Shown here piece after piece: positions 1-10,596 of a DNA stretch of 64,000 bases (position 1 is the stretch's first letter; each line of letters begins with the position of its first letter). The notes below the pieces were generated by a model that was not told the DNA's origin, ran no database searches, and saw nothing but the letters and a program-made list of their open reading frames with translations. This DNA is from Megascapheus bottae (lineage: Eukaryota; Chordata; Mammalia; Rodentia; Geomyidae), in contig JANJXV010000191.1 of assembly GCA_024803745.1 (NCBI GenBank), positions 868,001 to 932,000 on the forward strand, read 5' to 3'. The position numbers were made by a program, and so were the translations under genes.

Positions 1-1350
1 TTCTATTTCAGAGCTTGAAATAGGCCTGTTGAGTTGGGTTAGCTCTTCTTGGTTCAGTGTGTGTATGTTAATATTGTCTAGGAATTCATTCATTTCTTCT
101 AGATTCTCAAATTTGTTGGCGTAAAGGTTTGAGAAGTATTCCCTCATGATATTCTGGATCTTGGTAATTTCTGTCGTGATATTACCATTTTCATCTGCGA
201 TTTTGTTTATTTCGATATGCTCTCTTCTTTTTTTGGTAAGATTTGCTAAGGGCTTGTCAATTTTGTTAATTCTTTCAAGAACCAACTCCTTGTTTTGTTG
301 ATTCTTTCTATAGTTTTTTTATTCCAAATCATTTAATTCTGCTTTGATTTTAATAAACCCTAATGGGTTTAGGGTTGGTTTGTTGCTCTTTTTCCAGGAG
401 GTTAAGGTGAGATGTTAACTAGTTGGTTTGCCATTTTTCCAACTTGCTGTTGTAGGCACTCCGCGCTATAAATTTCCCTCTGAGTACTGCCTTTGTTGTG
501 TCCCTAAGGAGTTGATATTTGTGTGCTCCTTATTGTTAAGTTTCATAAACAGTTGGATATCTGTTCTGATCTCTTTGATTACCCATTGTTTTTTGATTCA
601 ACAATGTGTGGTTCAGTCTCCATGAGTTACAGGGTTTTCTTTGGTGGAGATGTGTGTTCAGCTCCAATTTGATGCCTTTATGGTCTGAGAGTGTGCATGG
701 AATAATTTCAGTGTTTCTGAATCTGTCCAGGTTTGCTTTATGGCCTAAGATGTGGTCTATTTTGGAAAATGTTCCATGTGCTGCTGAGAAAAACGTATAT
801 TGTGGTGTTACTGGGTGGAATATTCTGCAGATGTCTGTTAGATCTAGTTGGTCTATGTCGTTGTTCAGTTCTAAGGTTTCTCTGTTGAGTTTTTGCCTTG
901 TTGATCTGTCCATAGGTGAGAGTGGTGTGTTAAACTCACCAACAATCACTGTATTTCGATCTATGTATGGTTTCAGTGTAAGTAAAGCTTGCTTGATGAA
1001 GTTTGGAGCTCCGGGATTGGGTGTGTAAATATTTAGGATTGTTATGTTTTCCGGGAGGAAAGATCCCTTTAGTAGTATGTAGTAACCTTCTTTGTCTTTT
1101 CTTACTAATTTTAGTTTGAAGTCTATTGTATCTGATATGAGGATGGCAACTCTAGCCTGTTTATGGGGGCAGTTAGCTTGATAGAGTTTATTCCAACCTC
1201 TCACTTTCAAAAGATGATTGTTTTTGGGTAAGGTGTGTCTCTCGAAATCAGCAGAACGATGGCTCTTGCTTTTTGATCCAACTAGACAACCTATGCCGTT
1301 TAATTGGAGAGTTAAGTCCATTGATATTGAGAGTTAGGATTGAGAGATAT
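1..1350 (-). pseudogene. L1-A ORF2, endonuclease part (partial, disrupted)
   Basis: This is the apurinic/apyrimidinic-type endonuclease domain of L1 ORF2p, which nicks target DNA for reverse transcription. The start region encodes LNINGLNSPIKRHRLSSW in one frame, ending at an in-frame TGA just before RETHL. The rest of the domain lies in a second frame (RGWNKLYQAN, ARVAILISD, NIYTPNPGAPNFIKQ, DLTDICRIFHP, YTFFSAAHGTFSKIDHILGHK, SDHKGIKLE). The usual VGDFNTPL catalytic motif reads VGEFNTPL. The frame is lost again after the LNQK region, near 560. The sequence leaves the window at base 1 in the segment between endonuclease and reverse transcriptase. Confidence 0.88.
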
Positions 1351-1415
1351 TTATTAGTTCCTACCATTTTTATAAGCTTTTAGTAGGGCCTGTGTCTTGA
1401 CAGTTCTCGTGGTCC

Positions 1416-2599
1416 TTAGATGGTATGCTGTTTAGGTGCCATTTCTTTCCCTATATTGCATTTATTTTGGTTTTCTATGTATAGAGCATGTTTGAGAATT
1501 CTCTGTAGTGTTGGTTTTGTTTCGACATATTGTTGCAGCTTTTCCCTGGAATGGAATGTTTTTATTTTTCCCTCAGTTATGAATGAGAGCTTAGCTGGCT
1601 ACAGTATTCTTGGTTGGTAGTTATTTGATATAAGGGCATGACATATATGCTTCCAATCACTTCGTGCTTGCATGGTCTCTGCTGAGAAATCTGGGGTTAT
1701 TCTGATTGGTTTGCCTTTGTAGGTTACTGATCCCTTTTCCCTGGCTGCCTGTAGGATCTTAACTTTCGTTTCTATTGATCCAGTTCGGATCACAATGTGG
1801 CGGTGGGATGTTCTTTTCTGGTCAGGTCTGTTTGGGGTTCTAAAAGCTTCTCGTATGTGGATGGGCCTGCCCTTCTGGATATTTGGGAAATTCTCTGAGA
1901 TGATTCCCTGAAGTATATTTCCAATACCATTGACCTCTTTCTCCACGCCCTCCTCAGTACCAACTAGCCTTAAATTAGGCTTCCTAATTGTATCTTGGAC
2001 CTCCTGAAGCGCTCTCTCATATTCCCTAGATTTGGATTGACTCATTTTCTGTTCTTTATAATACCTAAATTATCTTCAGCCACGGAAATTCTCTCCTCTG
2101 CAATGTCTAACCTGCTATCAAAGCTATCTACTTTATTTTTCATCTCCCTTGCTTCTAATTGCTCACTTTTGATGCCTTGCATCCCTTGTTTTAGATCATG
2201 TATGGATTTCTTTATCTCCTTGAATTCCTTTTGAGTGGTTAGCTCAGTAGCTTTGTTTTCTTTGGACATTTGCTGGAGTTTGGTCACGTTTTTATTTGTG
2301 GATTCTTTGAATTCATCCATCTTTCTTTGAAAAACCTTTATTATGGCCTCCTTTATGGCTTCTTCTTTTTCACTTATCACCTTGTTTTTGCTTTCCTCTT
2401 GTTCAGGTATGGCTTCCTCCATTATCTCTTTCTTTATATTTTCACAGTTTTCATTAATGATGTTTATCAATTGCATTTGTGTAGCAATTGGAAGACTCTC
2501 CTCTAGGTTTGCCAGTGACTCTTCCATTGTCTGTTTACATTGGGTGGGGGATGTTGTTTCTTGATTTGACATTTTTCTTGAGTTTCTTGTTCTGCCCAT
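1416..2599 (-). pseudogene. L1-A ORF1 (RNA-binding chaperone), frameshifted and nonsense-mutated
   Basis: L1 ORF1p is a trimeric RNA-binding protein of the L1 ribonucleoprotein. Here the first 185 codons (from 2599) give an acidic, Lys/Glu-rich coiled coil. That frame stops at 2042-2044, while the RRM and C-terminal part restarts in another frame at an ATG overlapping the stop (2045). The second part carries family hallmarks such as RRHIVI-like RHIVIRTG, AAREKGSVTYKGKPIRI and DFSAETMQARSDW. It then meets a TAG at 1599-1601 where the family has a Tyr (QPRIL-stop-PAKLSF). Reading continues in that frame to a TAA at 1416. The product would be two or three fragments. Confidence 0.9.
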
Positions 2600-3486
2600 T
2601 TGAAAATGGGAGCAAGATTACTACTAAATACGATTATAGTTTTTCAGATATAACCAACCTAGACCTCTGTAGCTGGCAGACACTAGATGTTCACAAGTTT
2701 TCATTGGTATTATCACTCTTTCTTTTTGTGCACTTACAGACCAGCCTAATACAACCACTGATAAGCGATTTATACCCAAAACAATAAGCCTCTCAATCCA
2801 ATCTCTATTGTCTTTAAGTCCCTCTGAGCCTAGAGAATAATTAACCACCTACATATACAATATTGCTCAACAGCCATCAAGTGTAGATCCGTGCAGTATA
2901 AGGGTTGAAGACGAGCAGAGGTCCAGAGATAGAAAAAAAGAATGAGAGAGGTCAGGGGAGGTGCAAGAGGATTAACGTAGGAGTGTAAGAATATTGTAGT
3001 AATGAAGAAAAGTTATAGCATAAGGATAACTGACCTAAGTTGGTAAGTAGGTAGCATATTTGAGTACAAAGTTTGGAAAGTATTAGAATAAAACTTATGT
3101 GTTGCTGCACGACTAGCTCTTAGCCCAACCAGTGGCCTCACAGTGGACCATGGGATGGATCTGTTTTTCTTGTCTACGTTGAGGGAAAGGGCTATTTCAC
3201 AAGATGCAGAAGCGAGGATTTCAGAAGCAAATGCTGTGAGTGAATTAGCTCGTAAAAAGCATTTTTATTTTCTTTTATCTTTCTGCCAGTCTTGGGGCTT
3301 GAATTCAGGGCCTGAGCACTGTCCTCGGGTTTTCTCAAGTCTAGCCCTCTGCCACTTGAGCCACAGTGCCACATCTAGATTTTCTATCTATGTGGTACTG
3401 AGCAATCAAACCCAGATCTTCATGGATGCTAGGCAAGCACTCTACCACTATGCCAAACTCTCAACCCTGACATAGTAATTATAAAG

Positions 3487-3487
<1 letters not shown>

Positions 3488-3532
<45 letters not shown>
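3488..3532. repeat. CAT/ATG microsatellite, spacer A (15 repeats)
   Basis: Uninterrupted CAT trinucleotide run. The same locus has 6 repeats in spacer B (10926-10943), 6 in C (18349-18366), 12 with one interruption in D (25771-25806) and 10 in the region 3 spacer (60502-60531). Confidence 0.97.
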
Positions 3533-4309
3533 ATCCAAATATCCTTTCTCCTACAAAGAATGAACACTTAACTGTGTCTAATGCTTTTTTTTAATTTCAC
3601 TAATTCTTCTGTGTTTTTCCCTCTTGCATTTTTTACACATGACAGCAAAGCTAATCATCAGGAAAAAATTGATTAGGATACAGAAACCTAATAATATCCT
3701 AGTAGTTTGACGTCAAAAATATGTGCAAGATGCCCTGTGTGTTTGACCTAGTGGGAGAGTCCTTGGCTACCAAGCAGTAAGCCTCAGGTTTGATTCCTCA
3801 TTACCACATACATAGAAAACGCTGCAAGTGGTGCTGTGGATCGGTGGGACAGCTAAAGCCTAAAGAAAGCCCAAGAACAATGTTCACACTCTGAGGTCAA
3901 GTCCCAAGACTAGCAAAAACAAAAAAAAATTCGACAAGTGGCAAAATGCAGGCAGAGAAGGCACTGTGAAGCAAATGTTTTGTAAAGGATGAGGGCAATT
4001 TTGACCCTTAAGTTTGGATCTTACCTAAGAAAGGCTCCTTGAGCCTGAGACCAGACTGGTAGTTGGGCCTAGTGGAAGACATTGGGATTGGACAAATAAG
4101 GTGTGCTGTATACTACATCCACATGTATATTGTGAGACTGTAGGAGAGATTGAGCCTCCAGTATGTCTTTGGTGAGGTCTTTTGTGAAGAAGGATCTTTG
4201 GTCATTGGGCCCTGAAAGGTGACCCTGCCTCCCTCACAATGGAACAGAATATGGAACCCTGGTAACCAAGCCACTGTAACTAACAACCATCTCAAGCCAG
4301 CTCACTTGG

Positions 4310-4498
4310 CCTGTGGCTCAGGAGGAAGAAAGATGTTGCTGTGCTGTTGCCAAAGGTCAGGAAACTCGAGTCTCAGGCATGGAAGTTGTGGATGTCTTAC
4401 TCGAAGATGTACATGCTAGATCATTGCCAAGCCACAAATCCAGTATAACAGAACTTTCTCTAAGAAGAAGGCCAGGAAAATCCAGGGCAACCAGATGA
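4310..4498 (+). pseudogene. Short open frame in spacer A, possible 5' fragment of a RalGDS-like gene
   Basis: An open stretch of about 61 codons begins MAQEEERCCC and ends in a basic tail RRRPGKSRATR before a TGA. It recurs, mostly open, in the other spacers (11723-11908, 19148-19333, 61309-61494). The inverted L1-free copy has the same reading on the minus strand at about 41,345-41,165, directly 5' of the RasGEF-like exon at 41,107-40,791. I infer that it belongs to the same decayed gene. I do not recognise it as a known domain, and it has no proven start or splice site. Confidence 0.35.
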
Positions 4499-4668
4499 GG
4501 TAAATTTCTAAGAAGAAATGTATTTGAACCCATCATCCTCCCTACACACTACAACTTTCTTTTTTTTCATTTTTTTATTGTAATTAGTAAAAGGGTTAGA
4601 TGATATTTGCCAGATAGAAGGTGCATTAATTCACATACATTGATACCCTTTCACATGTCTTGGTACCC

Positions 4669-4730
4669 ATTTCCCTCCAACCCCACAACCCCCACCCGTC
4701 TTGGTTTTCCCCCCTTCCCTATCAAATTTC
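4669..4730 (-). other. G-rich polypurine tract in the L1-B 3' UTR (quadruplex-capable)
   Basis: On the minus (L1 sense) strand the tract has runs of G3, G5, G4 and G3 with loops of 1, 4 and 5 bases, which meets the usual four-run quadruplex pattern. G-rich tracts in L1 3' UTRs are known in mammals. Equivalent tracts lie near 12,080-12,130, 19,500-19,555, 26,940-26,995 and 61,665-61,720. In L1-C the first run is changed (cacctg in place of cacccg on the plus strand). Confidence 0.65.
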
Positions 4731-4973
4731 AAATATCCAAATACAAATAAATTCAATATATCAGATAACAAAGTGAAATACTATACCAATATGGGATAAC
4801 CAAGGGACAGCAAGCGAGATGAGAGACAACATAGTACATTAAGGACAACAATCATTCATTATACGGCTTTTGTGTCAATATCCTGGAGGTCCTTTCAATT
4901 AGCTTCACATTATATGGTCTTATATATGGCCTTTTGCTCTATTGCCAATCTCTGCTAGTAGAGCCCAAGGTTT

Positions 4974-7900
4974 CTACTGATTATGACGAATGAGGGAAAC
5001 CACTGAGCCTAAGTTCCTTTGAGTCTGGCTTACTTCACTTAATATGATTTGTTCTAAGTCTTTCCATTTCCTAACAAATGGGGCGATGTCATTCTTTCTG
5101 ACAGCAGCTTAGAATTCCATTGTGTACAAATACCACAACTTGTTGATCCACTCATCAACTGAGGGACATCTGGGTTGGTTCCATATCTTTCCTATGGTGA
5201 ATGGTGCTGCAATGAACATTGTTGTGCTAGTGGGTTTAGTATGCCCTTGTTTCTGGATTGTTGGGTAAATGCCAAGTACTGGAATTGCTGGGTCATAGGG
5301 GAGTTGTATGTTTAGCGTTTTGAGGCACTGCCACACTGCTTTCCATAGTGGTTGAACGAGTTTGCACTCCCACCAACAGTGTAGTAGTGATCCCTCCTGA
5401 CCACATCCCCTCCAGCATCTGTTGTCATTCGTTTTCCTGATCCTGGCCATTGTAACTGGAGTTAGGTGGAATCTTAGACTTGTTTTGATTTGCATTTCTT
5501 TTATGACCAGAGATGTTGAGCATTTCTTCATGTGTCTATAGGCCATTTTTGTTTCTTCTTCAGAGAAGACTCTCTTTAAGTCTTTGGCCCATTTTGTAAT
5601 GGGATGGGTGTTACTTTGGGGGTTAGTTTTGGAGTGATTCAATTTTTTGAGTTGTTGATATATTTTAGATATGAGGCCTTGTTCTGTTGTTTGGGTGGTG
5701 AAGATCTTCTCCCACTCTGTAGGCTTCCTGATTAGTTTACTAGCTATATCCGTTGCCATACAAAAGCTCTGCAGTTTAATGCAGTCCCACTTATCCAGCC
5801 TTTCTCTGATTTGTTGTGACTCTTGGTCCTTATTAAGAAAGTTTCGATCTGTATCAAGGAGGCCTAGTGTATCTCCTATTCCTTCCTGTAAACTTTTCAG
5901 TGTGTCAGCTTTTACCTCCACGTCTTTGATCCATTTGGAGTTAATTCTAGTGCAAGGTGACAAAGAAGGATCCAACTTTAGTTTTCTGCAGGTGTTGAAC
6001 CAGTTCTGCCAGCACAACTTGTTGAAGAAGCTGTCTTTCTTCCATTCTATTTTTTTGGCTCCCTGGTCAAAGATTAGGTGGCCATAGGTCTGTGGTTTAA
6101 TATCTGGGTCCGCAGTTCTACTCCATTGGACTTCAGGCCTGTTCTTGTGCCAGTACCAAGCTGTTTTGAGAATTATAGCTCTGTAATAGAGCCTTAAGTT
6201 TGGAATTGAAATTCCTCCAGCGCTGTTCTTTCTGCTAAGAAGTGTTTTTGCTATACGGGGTCTTTTATTATTCCATATGAAATTTTGAATTGCCTCTTCT
6301 ATGTCTTTAAAGAATGACATTGGGATTTTGATGGGTATTACATTGAATTTGTAGATAGCCCTTGGCAAGATTGTCATTTTCACAATTTTGATTCTTCCAA
6401 TCCAGGAGCAAGGGAGGTTTTTCCATTTCCTTAGTTCTGCTTTAATTTCCTTTTTTAGGGTTTTAAAGTTTTCATCTAAACGGTCCTTTACATTCTTAGT
6501 TAAGCTAATTGCTAGGTACTTTATTTTCTTTGAGGCTATTGTGAAAGGATTTTCTTTCCTGATTATTGCCTCGTTCCTCTCAGTGTTGGCGTAAAGTAAG
6601 GCAGTTGATTTGTGAGGGTTGATTTTATGGCCTGCTACCCTTCCAAAGCTTTGAATCAGCTCAAGGAGCTTGGGAGTAGAGTCTATAGGATTCTTTAAAT
6701 ACAGAATCATGTCATCTGCAAAGAGGGATAGTTTTATTTCCTCTTTCCCTACTTGGATCCCCTTTATGCTTGCTTCTTGCCTTATTGCACTGCCTAGGAA
6801 TTCTAGTACTATGTTAAAAAGGAGTGGAGAGAGTGGGCATCCTTGTCTCGTTCCTGATTTTAGAGGGAATGGCTTTAGATTTTCACCATTAAGTATAATA
6901 CTAGCAGTGGGTTTCTCATACACAGCCTTTATTACATTGAGAAATGTTCCATGGATTCCTAGTTTCTCCACATCTTTTAACATAAAGGGGTTTTGGATCT
7001 TGTCAAATGCCTTTTCCGCATCTATTGAGACAATCATGTGATTTTATGCCTGCTCCTGTTGATGTGTTGAATTATATTAATTGATTTGTGTATGTTGAAC
7101 CAGCTTTGCCTCCCTGTGATGAATCCAGTTTGATCATAGTGTATATTTTTTTTGATGAGTTGTTGTAGACGGTTGGCCAGTATTTTGTTGAGAAGTTTTG
7201 CATCGAGGTTCATGAAAGAAATGGGTCTATAGATCTCTTTCTTTGATGAATCTCTGTCTGGTTTGGGGATGAGGGATATGCTGGCTTCACAGAATGAGTT
7301 TGGTAAAGGACCTTCATTTTCAATTTCGTTGAAGAGCTTGAGGAGTATTGGTGTGAGCTCTGCTTTGAAGACCTTATAGAATTCAGCTGTGAATCCATCT
7401 GGCCCTGGGCTCTTTTTAAGTGGAAGTTGTCTAACTTCCATTTCTATTTCAGAGCTTGAAATAGGCCTGTTGAGTTGGGGTAGCTCTTCTTGGTTCAGTG
7501 TGTGTATGTTAATATTGTCTAGGAATTCATCCATTTCTTCTAGATTCTCAAATTTGTTGGCGTAAAGGTTTGAGAAGTATTCCCTCATGATATTCTGGAT
7601 CTTGGTAATTTCTGTCGTGATATTACCATTTTCATCTGCGATTTTGTTTATTTCGATATGTTCTCTTCTTTTTTTGGTAAGATTTGCTAAGGGCTTGTCA
7701 ATTTTGTTAATTCTTTCAAGAACCAACTCCTTGTTTTGTTGATTTTTTCTATAGTTTTTTTATTCCAAATCATTTAATTCTGCTTTGATTTTAATAAACC
7801 CTAATGGGTTTAGGGTTGGTTTGTTGCTCTTTTTCCAGGAGGTTAAGGTGAGATGTTAACTAGTTGGTTTGCCATTTTTCCAACTTGCTGTTGTAGGCAC

Positions 7901-8790
7901 TCCGCGCTATAAATTTTCCTCTGAGTACTGCTTTTGTTGTGTCCCTAAGGAGTTGATATTTGTGTGCTCCTTATTGTTAAATTTCATAAACAGTTGGATA
8001 TCTGTTCTGATCTCTTCGATTACCCATTGTTTTTGATTCAACAATGTGTGGTTCAGTCTCCATGAGTTACAGGGTTTTCTTTGGTGGAGATGTGTGTTCA
8101 GCTCCAATTTGATGCCTTTATGGTCTGAGAGTGTGCATGGAATAATTTCAGTGTTTCTGAATCTGTCCAGGTTTGCTTTATGGCCTAAGATGTGGTCTAT
8201 TTTGGAAAATGTTCCATGTGCTGCTGAGAAAAACGTATATTGTGGTGTTACTGGGTGGAATATTCTGCAGATGTCTGTTAGATCTAGTTGGTCTATATAG
8301 TTGTTCAGTTCTAAGGTTTCTCTGTTGAGTTTTTGCCTTGTTGATCTGTCCATAGGTGAGAGTGGTGTGTTAAACTCACCAACAATCACTGTATTTCGAT
8401 CTATGTATGGTTTCAGTGTAAGTAAAGCTTGCTTGATGAAGTTTGGAGCTCCGGGATTGGGTGTGTAAATATTTAGGATTGTTATGTCTTCTGGGAGGAA
8501 AGATCCCTTTAGTAGTATGTAGTAACCTTCTTTGTCTTTTCTTACTAATTTTAGTTTGAAGTCTATTGTATCTGATATGAGGATGGCAACTGTAGCCTGT
8601 TTATGGGGGCAGTTAGCTTGATAGAGTTTATTCCAACCTCTCACTTTCAGAAGATGATTGTTTTTGGGTAAGATGTGTCTCTCGAAGTCAGCAGAACGAT
8701 GGCTCTTGCTTTTTGATCCAACTAGACAACCTATGCCGTTTAATTGGAGAGTTAAGTCCATTGATATTGAGAGTTAGGATTGAGAGATAT
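4974..8790 (-). pseudogene. L1-B ORF2 (endonuclease/reverse transcriptase), multiply disrupted
   Basis: ORF2p nicks DNA and reverse-transcribes L1 RNA. Pieces in order: endonuclease (8761-7907) with the VGEFNTPL variant; a linker and early reverse transcriptase (7726-7034) with [15 protein letters not shown] and [14 protein letters not shown]; then, one frameshift later at an ATG overlapping the stop (7037), a 642-codon open frame to 5109. That frame has IDAEKAFDKIQ, GTRQGCPLSPLLFN and the catalytic FADDMILYL (copies elsewhere have YADD). It ends with the Cys-rich motif CWRGCGQEG...HCWWECK. A private change turns the Tyr codon in MEFYAAV into TAA at 5109-5111. The family stop would be at 4974. 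This is the longest reverse-transcriptase frame in the window, but it lacks an intact endonuclease in frame. Confidence 0.92.
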
Positions 8791-8855
8791 TTATTAGTTC
8801 CTACCATTTTTAAAAGCTTTTATTAGGGCCTGTGTCTTGACAGTTCTTGTGGTCC

Positions 8856-10036
8856 TTAGATGGTATGCTGTTTAGGTGCCATTTCTTTCCCTATATTGCA
8901 TTTATTTTGGTTTTCTATGTATAGAGCATCTTTGAGAATTCTCTGGAGTGTTGGTTTTGTTTCGACATATTGTTGCAGCTTTTCCCTGGAATGGAATGTT
9001 TTTATTTTTCCCTCAGTTATGAATGAGAGCTTAGCTGGCTACAGTATTCTTGGTTGGTAGTTATTTGATATAAGGGCATGACATATATGCTTCTAGTCAC
9101 TTCGTGCTTGAATGGTCTCTGCTGAGAAATCTGGGGTTATTCTAATTGGTTTGCCTTTGTAGGTTACTGATCCCTTTTCCCTGGCTGCCTGTAGGATCTT
9201 TCGTTTCGTTTCTATTGATCCAGTTTGGATCACAATGTGGCGGTGGGATGTTCTTTTCTGGTCAGGTCTGTTTGGGGTTCTAAAAGCTTCTCGTATCTGG
9301 ATGGGCCTGCCCTTCTGGATATTTGGGAAACTCTCTGAGATGATTCCCTGAAGTATATTTCCAAATCCATTGACCTCTTTCTCCACGCCGTCCTCAGTAC
9401 CAACTAGCCTTAAATTAGGCTTCCTAATTGTATCTTGGACCTCCTGAAGCGCTCTCTCATATTTCCTAGATTTGGATTGACTCATTTTCTGTTCTTTATA
9501 ATACCTAAATTATCTTCAGCCACGGAAATTCTCTCCTCTGCAATGTCTAACCTGCTATCAAAGCTATCTACTTTATTTTTCATCTCCCTTGCTTCTAATT
9601 GCTCACTTTTGATGCCTTGCATCCCTTGTTTTAGATCATGTATGGATTTCTTTATCTCCTTGAATTCCTTTTGAGTGGTTAGCTCAGTAGCTTTGTTTTC
9701 TTTGGACATTTGCTGGAGTTTGGTCACGTTTTTATTTGTGGATTCTTTGAATTCATCCATCTTTCTTTGAAAAACCTTTATTATGGCCTCCTTTATGGCT
9801 TCTTTTTCACTTATCACCTTGTTTTTGCTTTCCTCTTGTTCAGGTATGGCTTCCTCCATTATCTCTTTCTTTATATTTTCACAGTTTTCATTAATGATGT
9901 TTATCAATTGCATTTGTGTAGCAATTGGAAGACTCTCCTCTAGGTTTGCCAGTGACTCTTCCATTGTCTGTTTACATTGGGTGGGGGATGTTGTTTCTTG
10001 ATTTGACATTTTTCTTGAGTTTCTTGTTCTGCCCAT
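8856..10036 (-). pseudogene. L1-B ORF1, frameshifted and nonsense-mutated
   Basis: Coiled-coil part at 10036-9482 (184 codons, one Glu codon fewer than unit A in the KVISEKE run). An ATG at 9485 overlapping that stop opens the RRM/C-terminal part. A private stop near 9093 (the SDWKHIC Trp codon reads TAG) shortens the second frame to 130 codons. The shared TAG before PAKLSF lies further on. The trailing frame reaches the TAA at 8856. Confidence 0.88.
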
Positions 10037-10596
10037 TTGAAAATGGGAGCAAGATTACTACTAAATACGATTATAGTTTTTCAGATATAACCAACCTAGA
10101 CCTCTGTAGCTGGCAGACACTAGATGTTCACAAGTTTTGATTGGTATTATCACTATTTCTTTTTCTGCACTTACAGACCAGCCTAATACAACCACTGATA
10201 AGCGATTTATACCCAAAACAATAAGCCTCTCAATCCAATCTCTATTGTCTTTAAGTCCCTCTGAGCCTAGAGAATAATTAACCACCTACATATACAATAT
10301 TGCTCAACAGCCATCAAGTGTAGATCCGTGCAGTATAAGGGTTGAAAGACGAGCAGAGGTCCAGAGATAGAACAAAAGAATGAGAGAGGTCAGGGGAGGT
10401 GCAAGAGGATTAACGTAGGAGTGTATGAATATTGTAGTAATGAAGAAAAGTTATAGCATAAGGATAACTGACCTAAGTTGGTAAGTAGGTAGCATATTTG
10501 AGTACAAAGTTTGGAAAGTATTAGAATAAAACTTATGTGTTGCTGCACGACTAGCTCTTAGCCCAACCAGTGGCCTCACAGTGGACCATGGGATGG

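Larger units (their letters stand above)
1..3158 (-). mobile_element. L1-A, LINE-1 5' half (cut by the window start)
   Basis: Minus-strand L1. From high to low coordinate it has a 5' UTR of about 560 bases (3158-2600), ORF1 (2599-1416), a short inter-ORF gap and the endonuclease plus early reverse-transcriptase part of ORF2 (about 1350-1). The 5' boundary at 3158/3159 is where similarity to the independent inverted spacer copy at 41,110-42,480 begins, so it marks the edge of non-L1 DNA. Whether the element's true 5' end has been trimmed is unknown. The lesions match those of the other array copies. Confidence 0.93.
3159..4559 (+). repeat. Spacer A of the tandem unit (host-derived, with two opposed Geo SINEs)
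   Basis: This is the non-L1 part of the unit. It holds a minus-strand IDL-Geo SINE (about 3262-3470, T-rich tail to the left), a CAT trinucleotide tract (about 3488-3532, 15 repeats), a plus-strand IDL-Geo SINE (about 3729-3932, A-rich tail) and a 3' part (about 4310-4500) with a short open frame on the plus strand. A diverged, L1-free copy lies inverted at 41,110-42,480, which shows that this is ordinary host sequence captured in the array. The 4310-4500 part may be 5' coding sequence of the RalGDS-like pseudogene that lies next to that copy. Confidence 0.85.
4560..10596 (-). mobile_element. L1-B, near full-length LINE-1 (6.04 kb)
   Basis: A complete array L1. It has a poly-A tail (T run at 4560-4568 on the plus strand), a 3' UTR with a polypurine/G-rich tract, ORF2 (about 8790-4974), an inter-ORF gap, ORF1 (10036-8856) and a 5' UTR (10596-10037). 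It begins and ends at the same junctions as its array neighbours. No target-site duplication flanks it. The sequence before the T run (ctacacactacaactttc) is not repeated after the 5' end, as expected if the copy arose by tandem duplication. Both ORFs are broken by lesions shared across the array, plus a private nonsense codon near the ORF2 end. Confidence 0.95.

Noticed and set aside
428..1620. Long plus-strand open frames across the L1 copies (e.g. 606-1028, 1420-1620)
   Set aside because: They are antisense to L1 ORF1/ORF2 and recur in every unit only because the L1 recurs. The minus-strand translations carry the known L1 domains.
3143..3475. 110-codon plus-strand frame recurring in spacers (MDHGMDLFFLS...)
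   Set aside because: It crosses the L1/spacer junction and then reads through a reversed Geo SINE. The recurrence is due to duplication.
4500..4600. Target-site duplication for L1-B
   Set aside because: The sequence before the T run is not repeated after 10,596, so no target duplication can be supported.
5109..7037. Possibly active reverse transcriptase in L1-B (642 codons)
   Set aside because: The frame lacks the endonuclease, starts at a frameshift and stops early at 5109. The element is dead as a whole.
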